A stretch of DNA of 64,000 bases from Cercis canadensis (Eukaryota; Streptophyta; Magnoliopsida; Fabales; Fabaceae), in the NCBI GenBank assembly GCA_003255065.1, contig QAOA01004360.1, positions 51,183 through 115,182 on the forward strand, given 5' to 3'. Under the pieces are notes generated by a model. It was not told where the DNA came from and did no database searches. It saw nothing but the letters and a program-made list of their open reading frames with translations. Below, in pieces: positions 34,717-46,540 of this stretch (the stretch's first letter is position 1; each line of letters opens with the position of its first letter). A program made the translations under genes and the position numbers.

Positions 34717-35775
34717 GGCTACAGTGGGAGAGGGACTACATAAAATTAAACATCTTCCACGTGAATTGATTGAATTGATCATTACTAGCTAGTATGTTTG
34801 TATTCCTGATTAATAAGGACAAGCTCGAACCAATATGATGCTTGTCATGTTATCTGTTACATCCCTGTTGTTTCATTATAAAAGATGAATTTTACTTTTG
34901 TTAATCAAAGAGAGATTTTAGGAACATGTATGCATATTGAAGTGGTGAACCTACATGCATTATAGTTAACTTCCACGAAAACATTTGCTTTACGCAACTA
35001 TAATACAAGTTTTAAGTCACCAAAAAAAGAACACAAATTTTAATGTATATCAATACCTTTTTATTTTCAATTTACTTCTTAAACTTTAATTTTAACAACT
35101 GTTAATTATGATTGGATATTGGTTATATTCATGACATTCTTGAACGAAGAACTTGCATGCATATCTGTCAAGATAAAAAAATCATTAATAATAGGGATAC
35201 CTGCAAGGGCTATTGCCTAGTCTCACTCTTGTCATTTTAATGTTTTGGTTCAAGTCATTCCTAAAGTGCTATAGGTAGGACTGAATTTACAGATTTGTTA
35301 GAAGTTGTCGTGGAGTATGTTTAGAGTGCTAATATTGCCTAGTTTTGAGATTATCAAGCACTTGCCAGTTTTCATTTGAAATGTACAGGGTCACACATTA
35401 TATATATAGAGCTGTGTAGAAGCAAAATTTTGATATCAATCCAAAGTTAGGTTGTACATTTATGCTTAGTTACGTTGCCTCTCCTATTTTTCCTCTAACA
35501 TTTCATTTTAACGTAAAAATATGTCCCAAAAAAAGGTAAACCTTTGGAATTGGATAACAAATTGTATGTGCTATTTCTAAGAATAGAAGGGAGTTTGGGT
35601 CTTTGCCAATATGAAAAGAAGTTTTGTTGTAGAGTGCTTTGGGGTATATGAGGGTGTAAACAACTAGTGCATTGTAAATATCTTCGTTTATGTTATTATT
35701 ATTATTCTCTAATTAGGAAAGACACATATGTGAGACAAACACAAACTAATATAGAAACATAATGTCCAACGCAAT
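34717..35775. other. Lectin downstream intergenic region
   Basis: AT-rich; no gene is seen. The same sequence recurs in block B. Confidence 0.5.
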
Positions 35776-36010
35776 TTGGACATATATTTTTTTACTTTTC
35801 AGACTAGAATTTCCTTGTGTTTTTCACCCTTAAGTGTTTGCCAAACACCTAGGTACTACGTACGTAAGTTGGCGCAGGCCTTGTTTCCGGCAATTTTATT
35901 CTATTTTATTTTCCGTAACATCATTCATTCCTTGTCTGCTTTATTCTATATATATAACTGTACTCTCCACGTTCTCTATGTATCAGAACCACAACTGTAT
36001 GTCCAAAACC

Positions 36011-36441
36011 ATGGCTGTCTCCAACTCAAAATCTCACCCCCTTTACACTTAAAATGCCTTGTCTGCTCCTCCAATGATCCTCTTCTTTTCCTTCTTGCTA
36101 CTTAGCAATGTGAAATCAGACTCAACTTCTTTCACCTTCCCCAGCCTTCACCAGTTTTGCACCTGATGTGAAAAGNGTCGCTGAGGTCTGTGGAATGGCC
36201 AATTAATCAAGTACCAGCAGGGTCAGTAGGAAAAGCCCACATAAACTATAACTCCAAGACCACATTATTAAGTGTGTCGCTAGTTTATAATTCCAATCCT
36301 GTTAGGGTTGCTGCTGTCTCACTTGGAATTGATTTCAGGGCTGTTCTTCCAGAATGGGTTGTAATAGGTTTCACTGCTGCCACTGGAGAGGAGGTTGAAA
36401 CACATGACATTCTGTCCTGGTCTTTCACTTCACAACTTTAA
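36011..36441 (+). pseudogene. Chimeric lectin remnant across N 36176
   Basis: Left of the N is the 5' end of the pseudogene paralogue (MAVSNSKSHPLYT then stop). Right of it is the last 83 codons of the intact lectin gene (from WPINQVPAGSVGKAH), with the same protein sequence as the end of the intact gene. The two halves do not belong together, so this is probably not a real gene. Confidence 0.8.
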
Positions 36442-37796
36442 GGCTACAGTGGGAGAGGGACTACATAAAATTAAACATCTTCCACGTGAATTGATTGAAT
36501 TGATCATTACTAGCTAGTATGTTTGTATTCCTGATTAATAAGGACAAGCTCGAACCAATATGATGCTTGTCATGTTATCTGCTACATCCCTGTTGTTTCA
36601 TTATAAAAGATGAATTTTACTTTTGTTAATCAAAGAGAGATTTTAGGAACATGTATGCATATTGAAGTGGTGAGCCTACATGCATTATAGTTAACTTCCA
36701 CGAAAACATTTGCTTTACGCAACTATAATACAAGTTTTAAGTCACCAAAAAAAAAAAACACAAATTTTAATGTATATCAATACCTTTTTATTTTCAATTT
36801 ACTTCTCAAACTTTAATTTTAACAACTGTTAATTATGATTGGATATTGGTTATATTCGTGACATTCTTGAACGAAGAACTTGCATGCATATCTGTCAAGA
36901 TAAAAAATCATTAATAATAGGGATACGTGAACGAAGAACTTGCATGCATATCTGTCAAGATAAAAAATCATTAATAATAGGGATACCTGCAAGGGCTATT
37001 GCCTAGTCTCACTCTTGTCATTTTAATGTTTTGGTTCAAGTCATTCCTAAAGTGCTATAGGTAGGACTAAATTTACAGATTTGTTAGAAGTTGTCGTGGA
37101 GTATGTTTAGAGTGCTAATATTGCCTAGTTTTGAGATTATTAAGCACTTGACAGTTTTCATTTGAAATGTACAGGGTCACACATTATATATATAGAGCTG
37201 TGTAGAAGCAAAATTTTGATATCAATCCAAAGTTAGGTTGTACATTTATGCTTAGTTACGTTGCCTCTCCTATTTTTCCTCTAACATTTCATTTTAACGT
37301 AAAAATATGTCCCAAAAAAAGGTAAACCTTTGGAATTGGATAACAAATTGTATGTGCTATTTCTAAGAATAGAAGGGAGTTTGGGTCTTTGCCAATATGA
37401 AAAGAAGTTTTGTTGTAGAGTGCTTTGGGGTATATGAGGGTGTAAACAACTAGTGCGTTGTAAATATCTTCGTTTATGTTATTATTATTATTCTCTAATT
37501 AGGAAAGACACATATGTGAGACAAACACAAACTAATATAGAAACATAATGTCAAACGCAATTTGGACATATATTTTTTTACTTTTCAGACTAGAATTTCC
37601 TTGTGTTTTTCACCCTTAAGTGTTTGCCAAACACCTAGGTACTACGTACGTAAGTTGGCGCAGGCCTTGTTTCCGGCAATTTTATTCTATTTTATTTTCC
37701 GTAACATCATTCATTCCTTGTCTGCTTTATTCTATATATATAACTGTACTCTCCACGTTCTCTATGTATCAGAACCACAACTGTATGTCCAAAACC

Positions 37797-38122
37797 ATGG
37801 CTGTCTCCAACTCAAAATCTCACCCCCTTTACACTTAAAATGCCTTGTCTGCTCCTCCAATGATCCTCTTCTTTTCCTTCTTGCTACTTAGCAATGTGAA
37901 ATCAGACTCAACTTCTTTCACCTTCCCCAGCCTTCACCAGTTTTGCACCTGATGTGAAAAGAATAATTTTGCTAGACGATGCTGCCTCTTCAGGTGGGAC
38001 TCTGAAACTGACAAAAACATATAAACTTGGCAAACCAATCCAATGCAGTGTTTGTCGAGTAGGATATCCCGTCCCAATTCACCTCTATGATTCTAAAAAA
38101 AAAGAATTAGAGGTGGTGTATT
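37797..38122 (+). pseudogene. Lectin pseudogene (5' half)
   Basis: The ATG at 37797 gives a signal-peptide-like start, but a TAA follows after 13 codons. Homology continues (NALSAPPMILFFSFLLLSNV), shifts frame near 37945, and goes on as FAPDVKRIILLDDAASSGGT to VGYPVPIHLYDSK before ending at TAA about 38122. The metal- and sugar-binding half is missing; Copia gag sequence follows at 38131. The upstream region is shared with block A. Confidence 0.85.
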
Positions 38123-38130
38123 AATCCATC

Positions 38131-38961
38131 ATGGCTTCAAGTGAATCTGATGCTCGTGTTGTCATCTCACAAGCTAAGACTTTTAAGGAAGCATGGAACA
38201 AGCTTAGGCAAGCCTTTGCTAATCGCTCCCGCTCTTGGATCTTGTCCTTGAAGGAGCATCTCTCCAACCTTACAAAAGGTTCATCTACTATTGCTGAATA
38301 TTTACGCACTATCAAAGATATAGCTGATGAGCTTACCATTATTGGCCAACCGTTAGATGAGATTGATCCCATCTTCCATTATCTCAGTGGCCTCGGAGCT
38401 GAGTACAAAGACATCTCAGCTGCCCTGCGCTTTAGGGAACATCCTATTTCCTTTGGTGAGCTGTATGACATGCTCATTGATAATGAAAACCAGCTGAAGA
38501 AAGAATAGAAATCCATTGAAACCCCAATTACTGCCAATCATGTCAAGAAATCTGCTCAAAGTCATCACAATAATTTTCAGTCATACCAAAACAAAAACAG
38601 CAGCCCACCACCCTACTCCTCCACCCAAAACCCCACTCAAGACACAAACCACAAATCCTCCTCCCCCTTGGTTTGTCAATTCTGCAATAAGAGATATCAC
38701 ATAGCCAAATATTGTTTCAACATTGCCACTAACCCAAATGTCTCACCATCCCCCCTTCTAGGAGCCCTCAACCCCCCTCCCACCTCCTCCCAATGGCTCA
38801 TAGACTCTGGTGCTACACATCATATTACAAACAATTTTGGTAACCACTCTGTCTCCAATGAATATGATGACCCTGACATTCTCACAGTTGCCAATGGTAA
38901 TACTCTTCCAATTTCTTACACTAGCTCCACACACTTACAAGAGCTATCAAAATATTCATAA
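38131..38961 (+). pseudogene. Copia gag-protease fragment
   Basis: Plus-strand frame with UBN2-type gag (AWNKLRQAFANRSRSWILSL, AEYLRTIKDIADEL), a TAG at 38506-38508, then in the same frame a CCHC knuckle CQFCNKRYHIAKYC and protease start WLIDSGATHHIT, ending at 38961. No LTR, integrase or RT is present. It is a different family from the 18-30 kb Copia. A second copy of the part from 38632 onwards appears at 41017. Confidence 0.88.
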
Positions 38962-40025
38962 ATAAATTTACGAGTTTAAGCCCAAAGAGAAATAAGACGA
39001 TGACTAAGAAAGTTGAAGAAAATTTAATTTTCAAGTTTAGCTTCTTGTCTCCTGCCTTTTTCCTTCAATGGCTGAACAAGGAAAAGTAGGAGGTTTCCAT
39101 TAGACACAAGAGGGAGCATATTTTTCTCTCTTTGGCCTCAAAAGGTCTTATTTTATCCTTTTCTCACCAGATATTTGTACTAGAAAGTACACATGGCTTC
39201 TTCTCATCCATTGGTGGATATCATCCGTCCTCATTCCTTTTTGTTTCCAACGGTACTTTAATTGTGTAGTGTATTCATTCGTGGGCCACTTTGCTATGTC
39301 AGCAATTTCAAAGTAGTTATGCAAACTAGTTGAACCAAAGTAGCTGAGTATTGCTTAAATAAGCTCATTCTTCTTTCTTTGGATTTTCCCTACCTAATAG
39401 ATAAACAAAACTTTGCAACGTATAGGGCTAGTTCATTCCATTTTGTTGGAAATTTGGAGTATGCTTATAAAAATAATATTTTATTAAATTAAAGTTTAAT
39501 GTTCTTAATATGACATAATAGCCAAATGTAGGTTAAACTGAAAGGTGTAACCTTAAGGTCATTATATAGCCATAAAGAAATGGAATAAAGCCAAAATAAT
39601 GACTCTTCAGAGGCTAACAGCCATAAGGTTTTATGGCTATTTTATGGTGATTAATATGGAGTTTAATGTGCTTTAAAGTGGCTAAGGGCTAGTAGCTTAA
39701 ATGAGTTTTACTTTGGTTATATATATGAGTTCTGATACTTGTGAAGTAGAATATATTACATGTGTGATATATAAAATATGTATGCCATGTTGGGTGTAAT
39801 TCTTTGGTAAGGAAAGGTGTTAGAGAGAGTATGAAAGNAAGTAGAATATATTACATTTGTGATATATAAAATATGTATGCCATGTTGGGTGTAATTCTTT
39901 GGTAAGGAAAGGTGTTAGAGAGAGTATGAAAGTCTAGTTGAATCCAACACGTTTTTGAGTTATAGTATTTATAAATAACATTATTTAAAAGTTTGTATTA
40001 AGATGGGATGTATTGAGTATTATCT
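38962..40025. other. Intergenic DNA, with 92-bp repeat at N 39838
   Basis: No gene. The segment 39746-39837 is repeated at 39839-39931 directly across the lone N. The equivalent place in the other copy of this block (about 42128-42222) has it only once, which argues that the doubling is an artefact. Confidence 0.7.
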
Positions 40026-40087
40026 ATTAGATATAAAATTATTCTTGGTCTTTCACATAACAGCCCATGAATAATTTTATATTTAAC
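40026..40087. repeat. Short inverted repeat related to 8019-8101
   Basis: Arms 40026-40047 and 40066-40087 are reverse complements with about three mismatches and share the core tataaaattatt with the element at 8019-8101. A fragment recurs after the N at 46084. Confidence 0.6.
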
Positions 40088-40268
40088 ATGGGCTTTCACC
40101 TAATAATTTTATACTTTTTTTACTTGAATTCTCTCCTAGGGTTTTTGCCCTAGAGTAGAGCCGCCGTAGTGCTTTGTCACTCTGTCTCTTTTTGTGCCGC
40201 CGTGCACCATCTGGCCGAGTTCTGTCTCGTATTTCTTGGAGGGTAGCGGGGGTTGTGTTTATCCATCG

Positions 40269-41015
40269 ATGGCAGGTACTGCTGGGCATGATGGAGACGA
40301 GGAGGAGGTTCTCCAAATTTCTGACGACGATGTTGCTGAGGGCATTAAGACGTGTTCCAATAGCTTGGTGGGGAAAGTTATATCTGACAAACCTGTGGTA
40401 TGTGGTGTCTTGCAAAATGTCTTATTTGGCATGTGGGGCAGTCCTAAGGGTTTTCGGGTGGTGGAGTTGGCGTCAAAGGTGTTTCAGTTTTTCTTTGATG
40501 AAGAAATAGCTCTGAGGCGTGTCCTTAGAGGCAACCCTTGGATCTATAAAAATAGCTATTTGTTGGTCCAAAGGTGGGATAGGGATCGTTCTAGTCATTC
40601 TCTGCTCCTAAATGAAGTGCAAGTGTGGGTGCAAGTGTGGGGCTTGCCTATACACTGTCAAACCCAAGCAATGGGCAGGAAACTTGGGGCACGACTGGGT
40701 AAGGTGATGGATGTGGGGCAATTTCGAGTGCAAGGAAAGGTGGGGGTGATCTTGAAAGTGCAGGTACTGATAGATGTCTCCTCCCCGTTGAGACATGGCA
40801 TGCGACTGGCAAGTAAGGACGACGGGGCATTCTGGGTGGACTTCAAGTATGAGAGGCTTCCTCAGTTTTGTTACTACTGTGGAAAGCTTGGCCATGAAGA
40901 GAGGATGTGTGAAACTTTCTTGGAGGATGATTTGAAGGGTCAGGTGCAAGAGAAGAAACGAGGACCATGGTTGCGTGGGGAAGCCTTGGGACGTCGGGTG
41001 GTGGTCGATTCAGAA
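40269..41015 (+). CDS. LINE ORF1 (DUF4283 and zinc knuckle), 3' cut
   Basis: Starting at ATG 40269, this is an RNA-binding ORF1 of plant L1 elements: the N-terminal DUF4283-like domain (GMWGSPKGFRVVELASKVFQ, ALRRVLRGNPWIYKNSYLLV) is followed by a CCHC knuckle CYYCGKLGHEERMC at about residues 199-212. It chaperones element RNA in the ribonucleoprotein. The frame runs open into the N at 41016, so the C-terminal part is not in this window. No internal stop is seen. Confidence 0.85.
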
Positions 41016-41016
41016 N

Positions 41017-42290
41017 CCCACTCAAGACACAAACCACAAATCCTCCTCCCCCTTGGTTTGTCAATTCTGCAATAAGAGATATCACATAGCCAAATATTGT
41101 TTCAACTTTGCCACTAACCCAAATGTCTCACCATCCCCCCTTGTAGGAGCCCTCAACCCCCCTCCCACCTCCTCCCAATGGCTCATAGGCTCTGGTGCTA
41201 CACATCATATTACAAACAATTTTGGTAACCACTCTGTCTCCAATGAATATGATGACCCTGACATTCTCATAGTTGCCAATGGTAATACTCTTCCAATTTC
41301 TTACACTAGCTCCACACACTTACAAGAGCTCTCAAAATATTCATAAATAAATTTACGAGTTTAAGCCCAAAGAGAAATAAGACGATGACTAAGAAAGTTG
41401 AAGAAAATTTAATTTTCAAGTTTAGCTTCTTGTCTCCTGCCTTTTTCCTTCAATGGCTGAACAAGGAAAAGTAGGAGGTTTCCATTAGACACAAGAGGGA
41501 GCATATTTTTCTCTCTTTGGCCTCAAAAGGTCTTATTTTATCCTTTTCTCACCAGATATTTGTACTAGAAAGTACACATGGCTTCTTCTCATCCATTGGT
41601 GGATATCATCCGTCCTCATTCCTTTTTGTTTCCAACGGTACTTTAATTGTGTAGTGTAATCATTCGTGGGCCACTTTGCTATGTCAGCAATTTCAAAGTA
41701 GTTATGCAAACTAGTTGAACCAAAGTAGCTGAGTATTGCTTAAATAAGCTCATTCTTCTTTCTTTGGATTTTCCCTACCTAATAGATAAACAAAACTTTG
41801 CAACGTATAGGGCTAGTTCATTCCATTTTGTTGGAAATTTGGAGTATGCTTATAAAAATAATATTTTATTAAATTATAGTTTAATGTTCTTAATATGACA
41901 TAATAGCCAAATGTAGGTTAAACTGAAAGGTGTAACCTTAAGGTCATTATATAGCCATAAAGAAATGGAATAAAGCCAAAATAATGACTCTTAAGAGGCT
42001 AACAGCCATAAGGTTTTATGGCTATTTTATGGTGATTAATATGGAGTTTAATGTGCTTTAAAGTGGCTAAGGGCTAGTAGCTTAAATGAGTTTTACTTTG
42101 GTTATATATATGAGTTCTGATACTTGTGAAGTAGAATATATTACATGTGTGATATATAAAATATGTATGCCATGTTGGGTGTAATTCTTTGGTAAAGAAA
42201 GGTGTTAGAGAGAGTATGAAAGTCTAGTTGAATCCAACACGTTTTTGAGTTATAGTATTTATAAATAACATTATTTAAAAGTTTATATTA
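41017..42290 (+). repeat. Second copy of 38632-40000, inserted inside the LINE
   Basis: Bounded by Ns at 41016 and 42291, this reproduces the Copia gag-protease end (again CQFCNKRYHIAKYC; protease WLIGSGATHH, Asp to Gly) and the following non-coding DNA. No retroposition signature or TSD is present. The likely reading is a misplaced contig or alternate haplotype filling a gap in the LINE. Confidence 0.9.
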
Positions 42291-42291
42291 N

Positions 42292-45200
42292 TGCGACACC
42301 ATGGTTGGCATACTCTGAGGTCTCTAAAAAGGACCGATAATCAAAGTTGGTTGGTGGTGGGGGACTTTAATGAGATACTACAAGGACATGAGCAATGTAG
42401 TATAGTAGATAGACCGGAGTCTCAAATGCGAGCTTTCAGGGAAGCTGTTGATTTTGCAGAACTTCAGGATCTGGGTTATCAGGGAAGCCAGTCCACTTGG
42501 TGTAATGGTAGAGGTGGCGAAGACAATGTTCGGGTGCGTTTGGACCGTGCTTTTGCTACCATAGATTTTCAGAGAATTTTTCCTTCTGTGAAGGTACAAC
42601 ATCTTGATATTAGTGTCTCAGATCACTCTCCCATTCTAATTCATGTATCTGATTCTTTCAATGTTTTTCCACGCCCTACAAAGCGGTTTCGTTTTGAAAA
42701 AATGTGGACTCGACATGGGGAATGTGATAAGCTGGTTAGTGACTGTTGGCGTAGTGTCTCGGATGGGGAAGCTATTCCAATGATGCAGCAAAGGATAAAA
42801 AATACCAGTGAGTGTTTGTCAGCCTGGAATGAACACACTTTCGGTCATGTGGGGAGACATATTAGAAGGATTCAGTCACAACTCAAGTGGATTAGAGCTC
42901 AGAGACCGGATTCTGATAATTTACAGAGGCAACGGAGATTGAAAAATGAATTAAATGAACTACTTGAACGGGAGGAATTAATGTGGAAGCAGCGATCTAG
43001 AGTTCAGTGGTTGAAGGAAGGAGACAAAAATACCCGTTATTTTCATCAAAGAGCCTCTAATCGACAGAAGAAAAATTCTATAAAGAAACTCAAGGATGAG
43101 GATGGTGTTATCCAGAGTGACCCTAATAAAATAGGCGAAGTTGCAGTCAAGTACTTTACAGAGATTTTTTCGTCGTCCAATATTTCTGATTTCTCCGCAG
43201 TTACTAGTGTGGTGTCACCTAGAGTGACAGAGTCTATGAACTGAAACCTCTTGAGGGATTTCTCAGCAATAGAGATCAAAGAAGCTGTGTTTCAGATGGG
43301 TGCAACAAAAGCCCCAGGCCCTGACGGTTTTCCTGCATTGTTCTATCAACGGTATTGGAGTGTGGTGGGGAAGACAGTGGTCAATGCAGTGCTGGACTTT
43401 CTCAATAAAGGAGTGCCTATTGATGAGCTGAATTTTACACATATTGTCTTGATCCCGAAAGTTAATAGCCCTGAGGTTATGACTCAGTTTCGACCTATTA
43501 GCTTATGCAATGTTCTTTATAAGATTATTTCCAAGGTCCTAGCCAACAGAATGAAACCCATTCTCTCGGATGTGATTTCATTGACTCAAAGCGCTTTTGT
43601 CCCAAATCGCCAAATTTCTGATAATGTGATGATTGCTTACGAGCTTATGCATGCTCTAAAGGCTAAGCGCACGGGCAAAGAGGGCTATTTGGCTCTGAAG
43701 CTCGATATGAGTAAGGCTTATGACCGTGTGGAATGGGGTTTTGTGGAAGCTATGATGCATAAGTTGGGTTTTGCTGAAAGATGGATAAAGATTATTATGG
43801 CTTGTGTTACATCTGTGTCCTATTCGGTTATTATCAATGGGGTTCAACATGGCCTAATTATCCCAGAGCGGGGCTTACGCCAGGGGGATCCGCTTTCTCC
43901 TTATCTTTTTCTGATCTGTGCTGAGGGGTTGAGTTCTCTTTTGCATGATGCAGAGGTTAATGGTGCTATTTCAGGGGTTAGAGTGTGTAGGGGAGCTCCA
44001 TCGGTGTCTCACCTCTTTTTTGCAGATGACAGTCTAATTTTTTCTAGAGCTTCGATCGGAGAAAGCATTGAGATTAAAAGAATGTTGGTTGATTTTGAAG
44101 CATGTTCTGGTCAACAAATAAATCTCCAAAAGTCAGGGATTTTTTTCAGTCCTTGTTGTAGGAGCATGGACAGGGAGGCTATTATGCATATTCTTGGTGT
44201 CTCTACTGTGGCATTCAACGAAAAATATTTGGGGCTGCCAACCATGGTGGGAAGGTGTAAAAATGAGGCTTTCCAGTCCTTGAAAGAGCGGGTGTGGAAA
44301 AGACTTCAGGGGTGGCGTGAGAAGCTATTGTCTAAAGCAGGGAAAGAGATTCTGATCAATGCTATCGCTTTATCTATACCTACTTATACCATGAGTTGCT
44401 TTCGATTATCGAAATCTTTGTGTCATGAGCTCAATCAACTTATGGCTAAGTTTTGGTGGGGAAATTCATCGAATTCTAACAAGATGCATTGGGTTAGCTG
44501 GGAAAAGCTTGCTGTCCCAAAAAAGTTTGGAGGCCTTGGCTTTAGAAACTTGGAGGATTTTAATGTGGCGATGCTTGCCAAACAAGGGTGGCGAATATTG
44601 TAAAATCCAGAGTCTCTACTTGCCACTATTCTTAAAGCTAAATATTTTCCAAGTGGGACTTTGCTTGAAGCACCTGTAGGAGGGAGACCGTCTTACACCT
44701 GGAGGAGTCTCCGAGCTGGTTTCCCTGTCCTAAAGCAGAATCTTTTGTGGCGCATTGGTAATGGAGAGCGGGTGGTGATCGGTGCTGATCCATGGCTTCC
44801 TCACGTAGAAGGCAGTATGGTCCAATCTGTATTACCTGATCATTTGGCTAGTTCCCACGTAAAGGAGCTCTTCTTAACAGACAGAGTTGGTTGGAATGTT
44901 CCCATGGTGTTTGAGTATTTCAATGAGGCAGAAGCACGCTTGATATGTGGCCTTCCTCTTAGTATTAGAAGTCAAAGAGATTGTCTGTGTTGGAAGCTCT
45001 CCAAGAATGGTGTTTTTTCAGTCAAGACTGCCTACCAAGCGTTGGTAAATGAGCGGTGTCAGGAGACAAATCCTACTGTCCAGAGGGTTTGGAAGAAGGT
45101 TTGGAGAATCAGTGCTCCTAACAAATACCGTCTCTTCTTATGGAGGTGTTGCAGAGATATTCTTCCTACTACTAATGCTCTAGCTGGTAGGGGCTTAGAT

Positions 45201-46037
45201 ATAGGGAACTCGTGCCCTCTCTGTCAAGCTGAGCAGGAGACCATTATGCATACTTTCTTCTTTTGTCCAGAGGTGCATGGAGTTTGGAATGCCATGGAGT
45301 TTGATCTTGGGCCAGAAGTGTGCTCTGCTGCCACCTTTTTGGACTGGTTTACCCGGGCATGCATGGGGTGGGAAGAGGAAAGGATTGTTAAACTGACCTT
45401 GGTCTGCTACAACCTGTGGAATAGGCGAAATGATATCCGGTTGGGTAAGCCAAGGCCTCCTGTGGTGACTGTTATCCGTAAGTCAATATCTCTGTTGGAA
45501 GAGATAGCCAGCAGCCCAGTGCAACATCCGAGCGTGAGAGGTGATCGGAGTGCTACCTGGGAACGTCCAAACGCTCCTTACTTCAAGCTGAATGTGGATG
45601 CTTCGCTTACTAGTTCTGGGAGTGGAGGTTTAGGTGGGATAATCCGTGATAGTGAGGGTAGATTCATCTCAGCCTGGGCAATGTCCATGGAGGGAGCAAC
45701 CTCTGTTGAAACTTTAGAAGCTCTGGCTTGTAGAGAAGGAGTTCGAAGAGCCTTGGAGGAAGGAATTCGTTACCTCCAGATTGAAGGCGACGCTCAATCC
45801 ATTATGCTGGCCCTGAAGCGTAGGACTCGGAACCTTTCTTCCCTGGGCTTGGTGCTGGATGACATCCAGGACCTGTGTGCTAAACTCCATGGTTTTTCTT
45901 TCCACTGGGTTCCTAGATCAGTGAACCATACTGCTGATGCATTAGCTGTTTTTGCTTCTGTTAATGTTTCTGTTCTTTTTTCTTGGTGCCATAGTCCACC
46001 AAGTTTTCTTGTTGCTGACTTGGCTTTTGATGCTTAA
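42292..46037 (+). pseudogene. LINE ORF2: endonuclease(part)-RT-RNase H
   Basis: Encodes the second half of an AP-type endonuclease (VVGDFNEIL, then SDHSPIL), reverse transcriptase ([62 protein letters not shown], catalytic FADD), a zinc-binding domain (CPLCQAEQETIMHTFFFCPE) and RNase H (FKLNVDASL, VETLEALACR, IEGDAQS, NHTADALA). Two in-frame stops interrupt it: TGA 43242-43244 and TAA 44601-44603. Otherwise one frame holds for 3.7 kb. These are single-base lesions, so this copy is recently inactive. The endonuclease N-terminus is missing upstream of the N. Confidence 0.92.
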
Positions 46038-46084
46038 TGCTATCTTCTCTTTTTCTATCAAAAAAAAAAAAAAATTCAAAGCAN

Positions 46085-46150
46085 TTATTCTTGGGTCTTT
46101 CACATAACAGCCCATGAATGGTTTTATATTTAACATGGGCTTTCACCTAA
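46085..46150. repeat. Repeat of LINE left flank after N 46084
   Basis: ttattcttgg...ctttcacctaa here repeats 40039-40097, the DNA just before the LINE. At about 60 bp it is too long for an L1 TSD, and it follows a lone N, so it may come from an allele lacking the LINE. Confidence 0.7.
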
Positions 46151-46216
46151 CATTATCCTATGTTTAGTGGAAGTAATACTCATAAAAATTTCCATCCTAT
46201 TTATTTGTTACAAAAT

Positions 46217-46268
46217 AGATACTTTCTCCCAACAAAAAAGAAAAAGAAAAAAAAAAAGATACTTTCTC
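46217..46268 (+). mobile_element. Minimal poly(A) insertion with 12-bp TSD
   Basis: The perfect 12-bp repeat agatactttctc at 46217-46228 and 46257-46268 brackets only 28 bp of A-rich sequence. This is what a LINE-driven insertion truncated almost to its tail would leave. Confidence 0.55.
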
Positions 46269-46540
46269 ACACAGTGAGCTAAAAATATCTGCAAATTGAA
46301 GGAAATCTGCAAGCCATTTTGGGTTAAGCTAAAGGCATGCCAAGCCGAGCCTACTCCATTCTTTTATGGCCATGGCCAGCATATGCTCATCCCCAATCCC
46401 CTCCCCTATTCACCCAACCATTCTCTCCCTTGCACCCCATTAAAGTGACAAGAATGATATCTTTTAAGTTGATAGAGTGGAAACAATCTAAAAAAGATCA
46501 TCATTCATGGGAAACTCTGTTAAATTTGGCTTCTTTCTTC

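Larger units (their letters stand above)
34452..37961. repeat. 1.7-kb lectin block repeated across N 36176
   Basis: Block A (34452-36175) runs from the 3' third of the lectin gene to the 5' part of the downstream lectin pseudogene. Block B (36177-37961) repeats it colinearly, with one extra internal 60-bp duplication (gaacgaagaacttgcatgca at 36869 and 36929). The N joins the pseudogene 5' part directly to a second lectin 3' end, an order best explained by overlap of two contigs or haplotypes. Confidence 0.92.
40100..46074 (+). mobile_element. Long L1-type LINE with RNase H
   Basis: Plus-strand non-LTR retrotransposon: 5' leader, ORF1 (40269-41015), ORF2 (42292-46037) and poly(A) at about 46060-46074. 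The middle (41017-42290) is not LINE sequence and is bounded by two Ns, so the ORF1 tail and the first half of the endonuclease are missing from the assembly. The 5' end is estimated; no clean TSD can be given, because sequence after the N at 46084 repeats about 60 bp of the left flank. Confidence 0.9.

Noticed and set aside
40039..46150. About 60-bp repeat at both sides of the LINE as its TSD
   Set aside because: Too long for L1-type TSDs and the right copy follows a lone N; assembly or haplotype origin is likelier.
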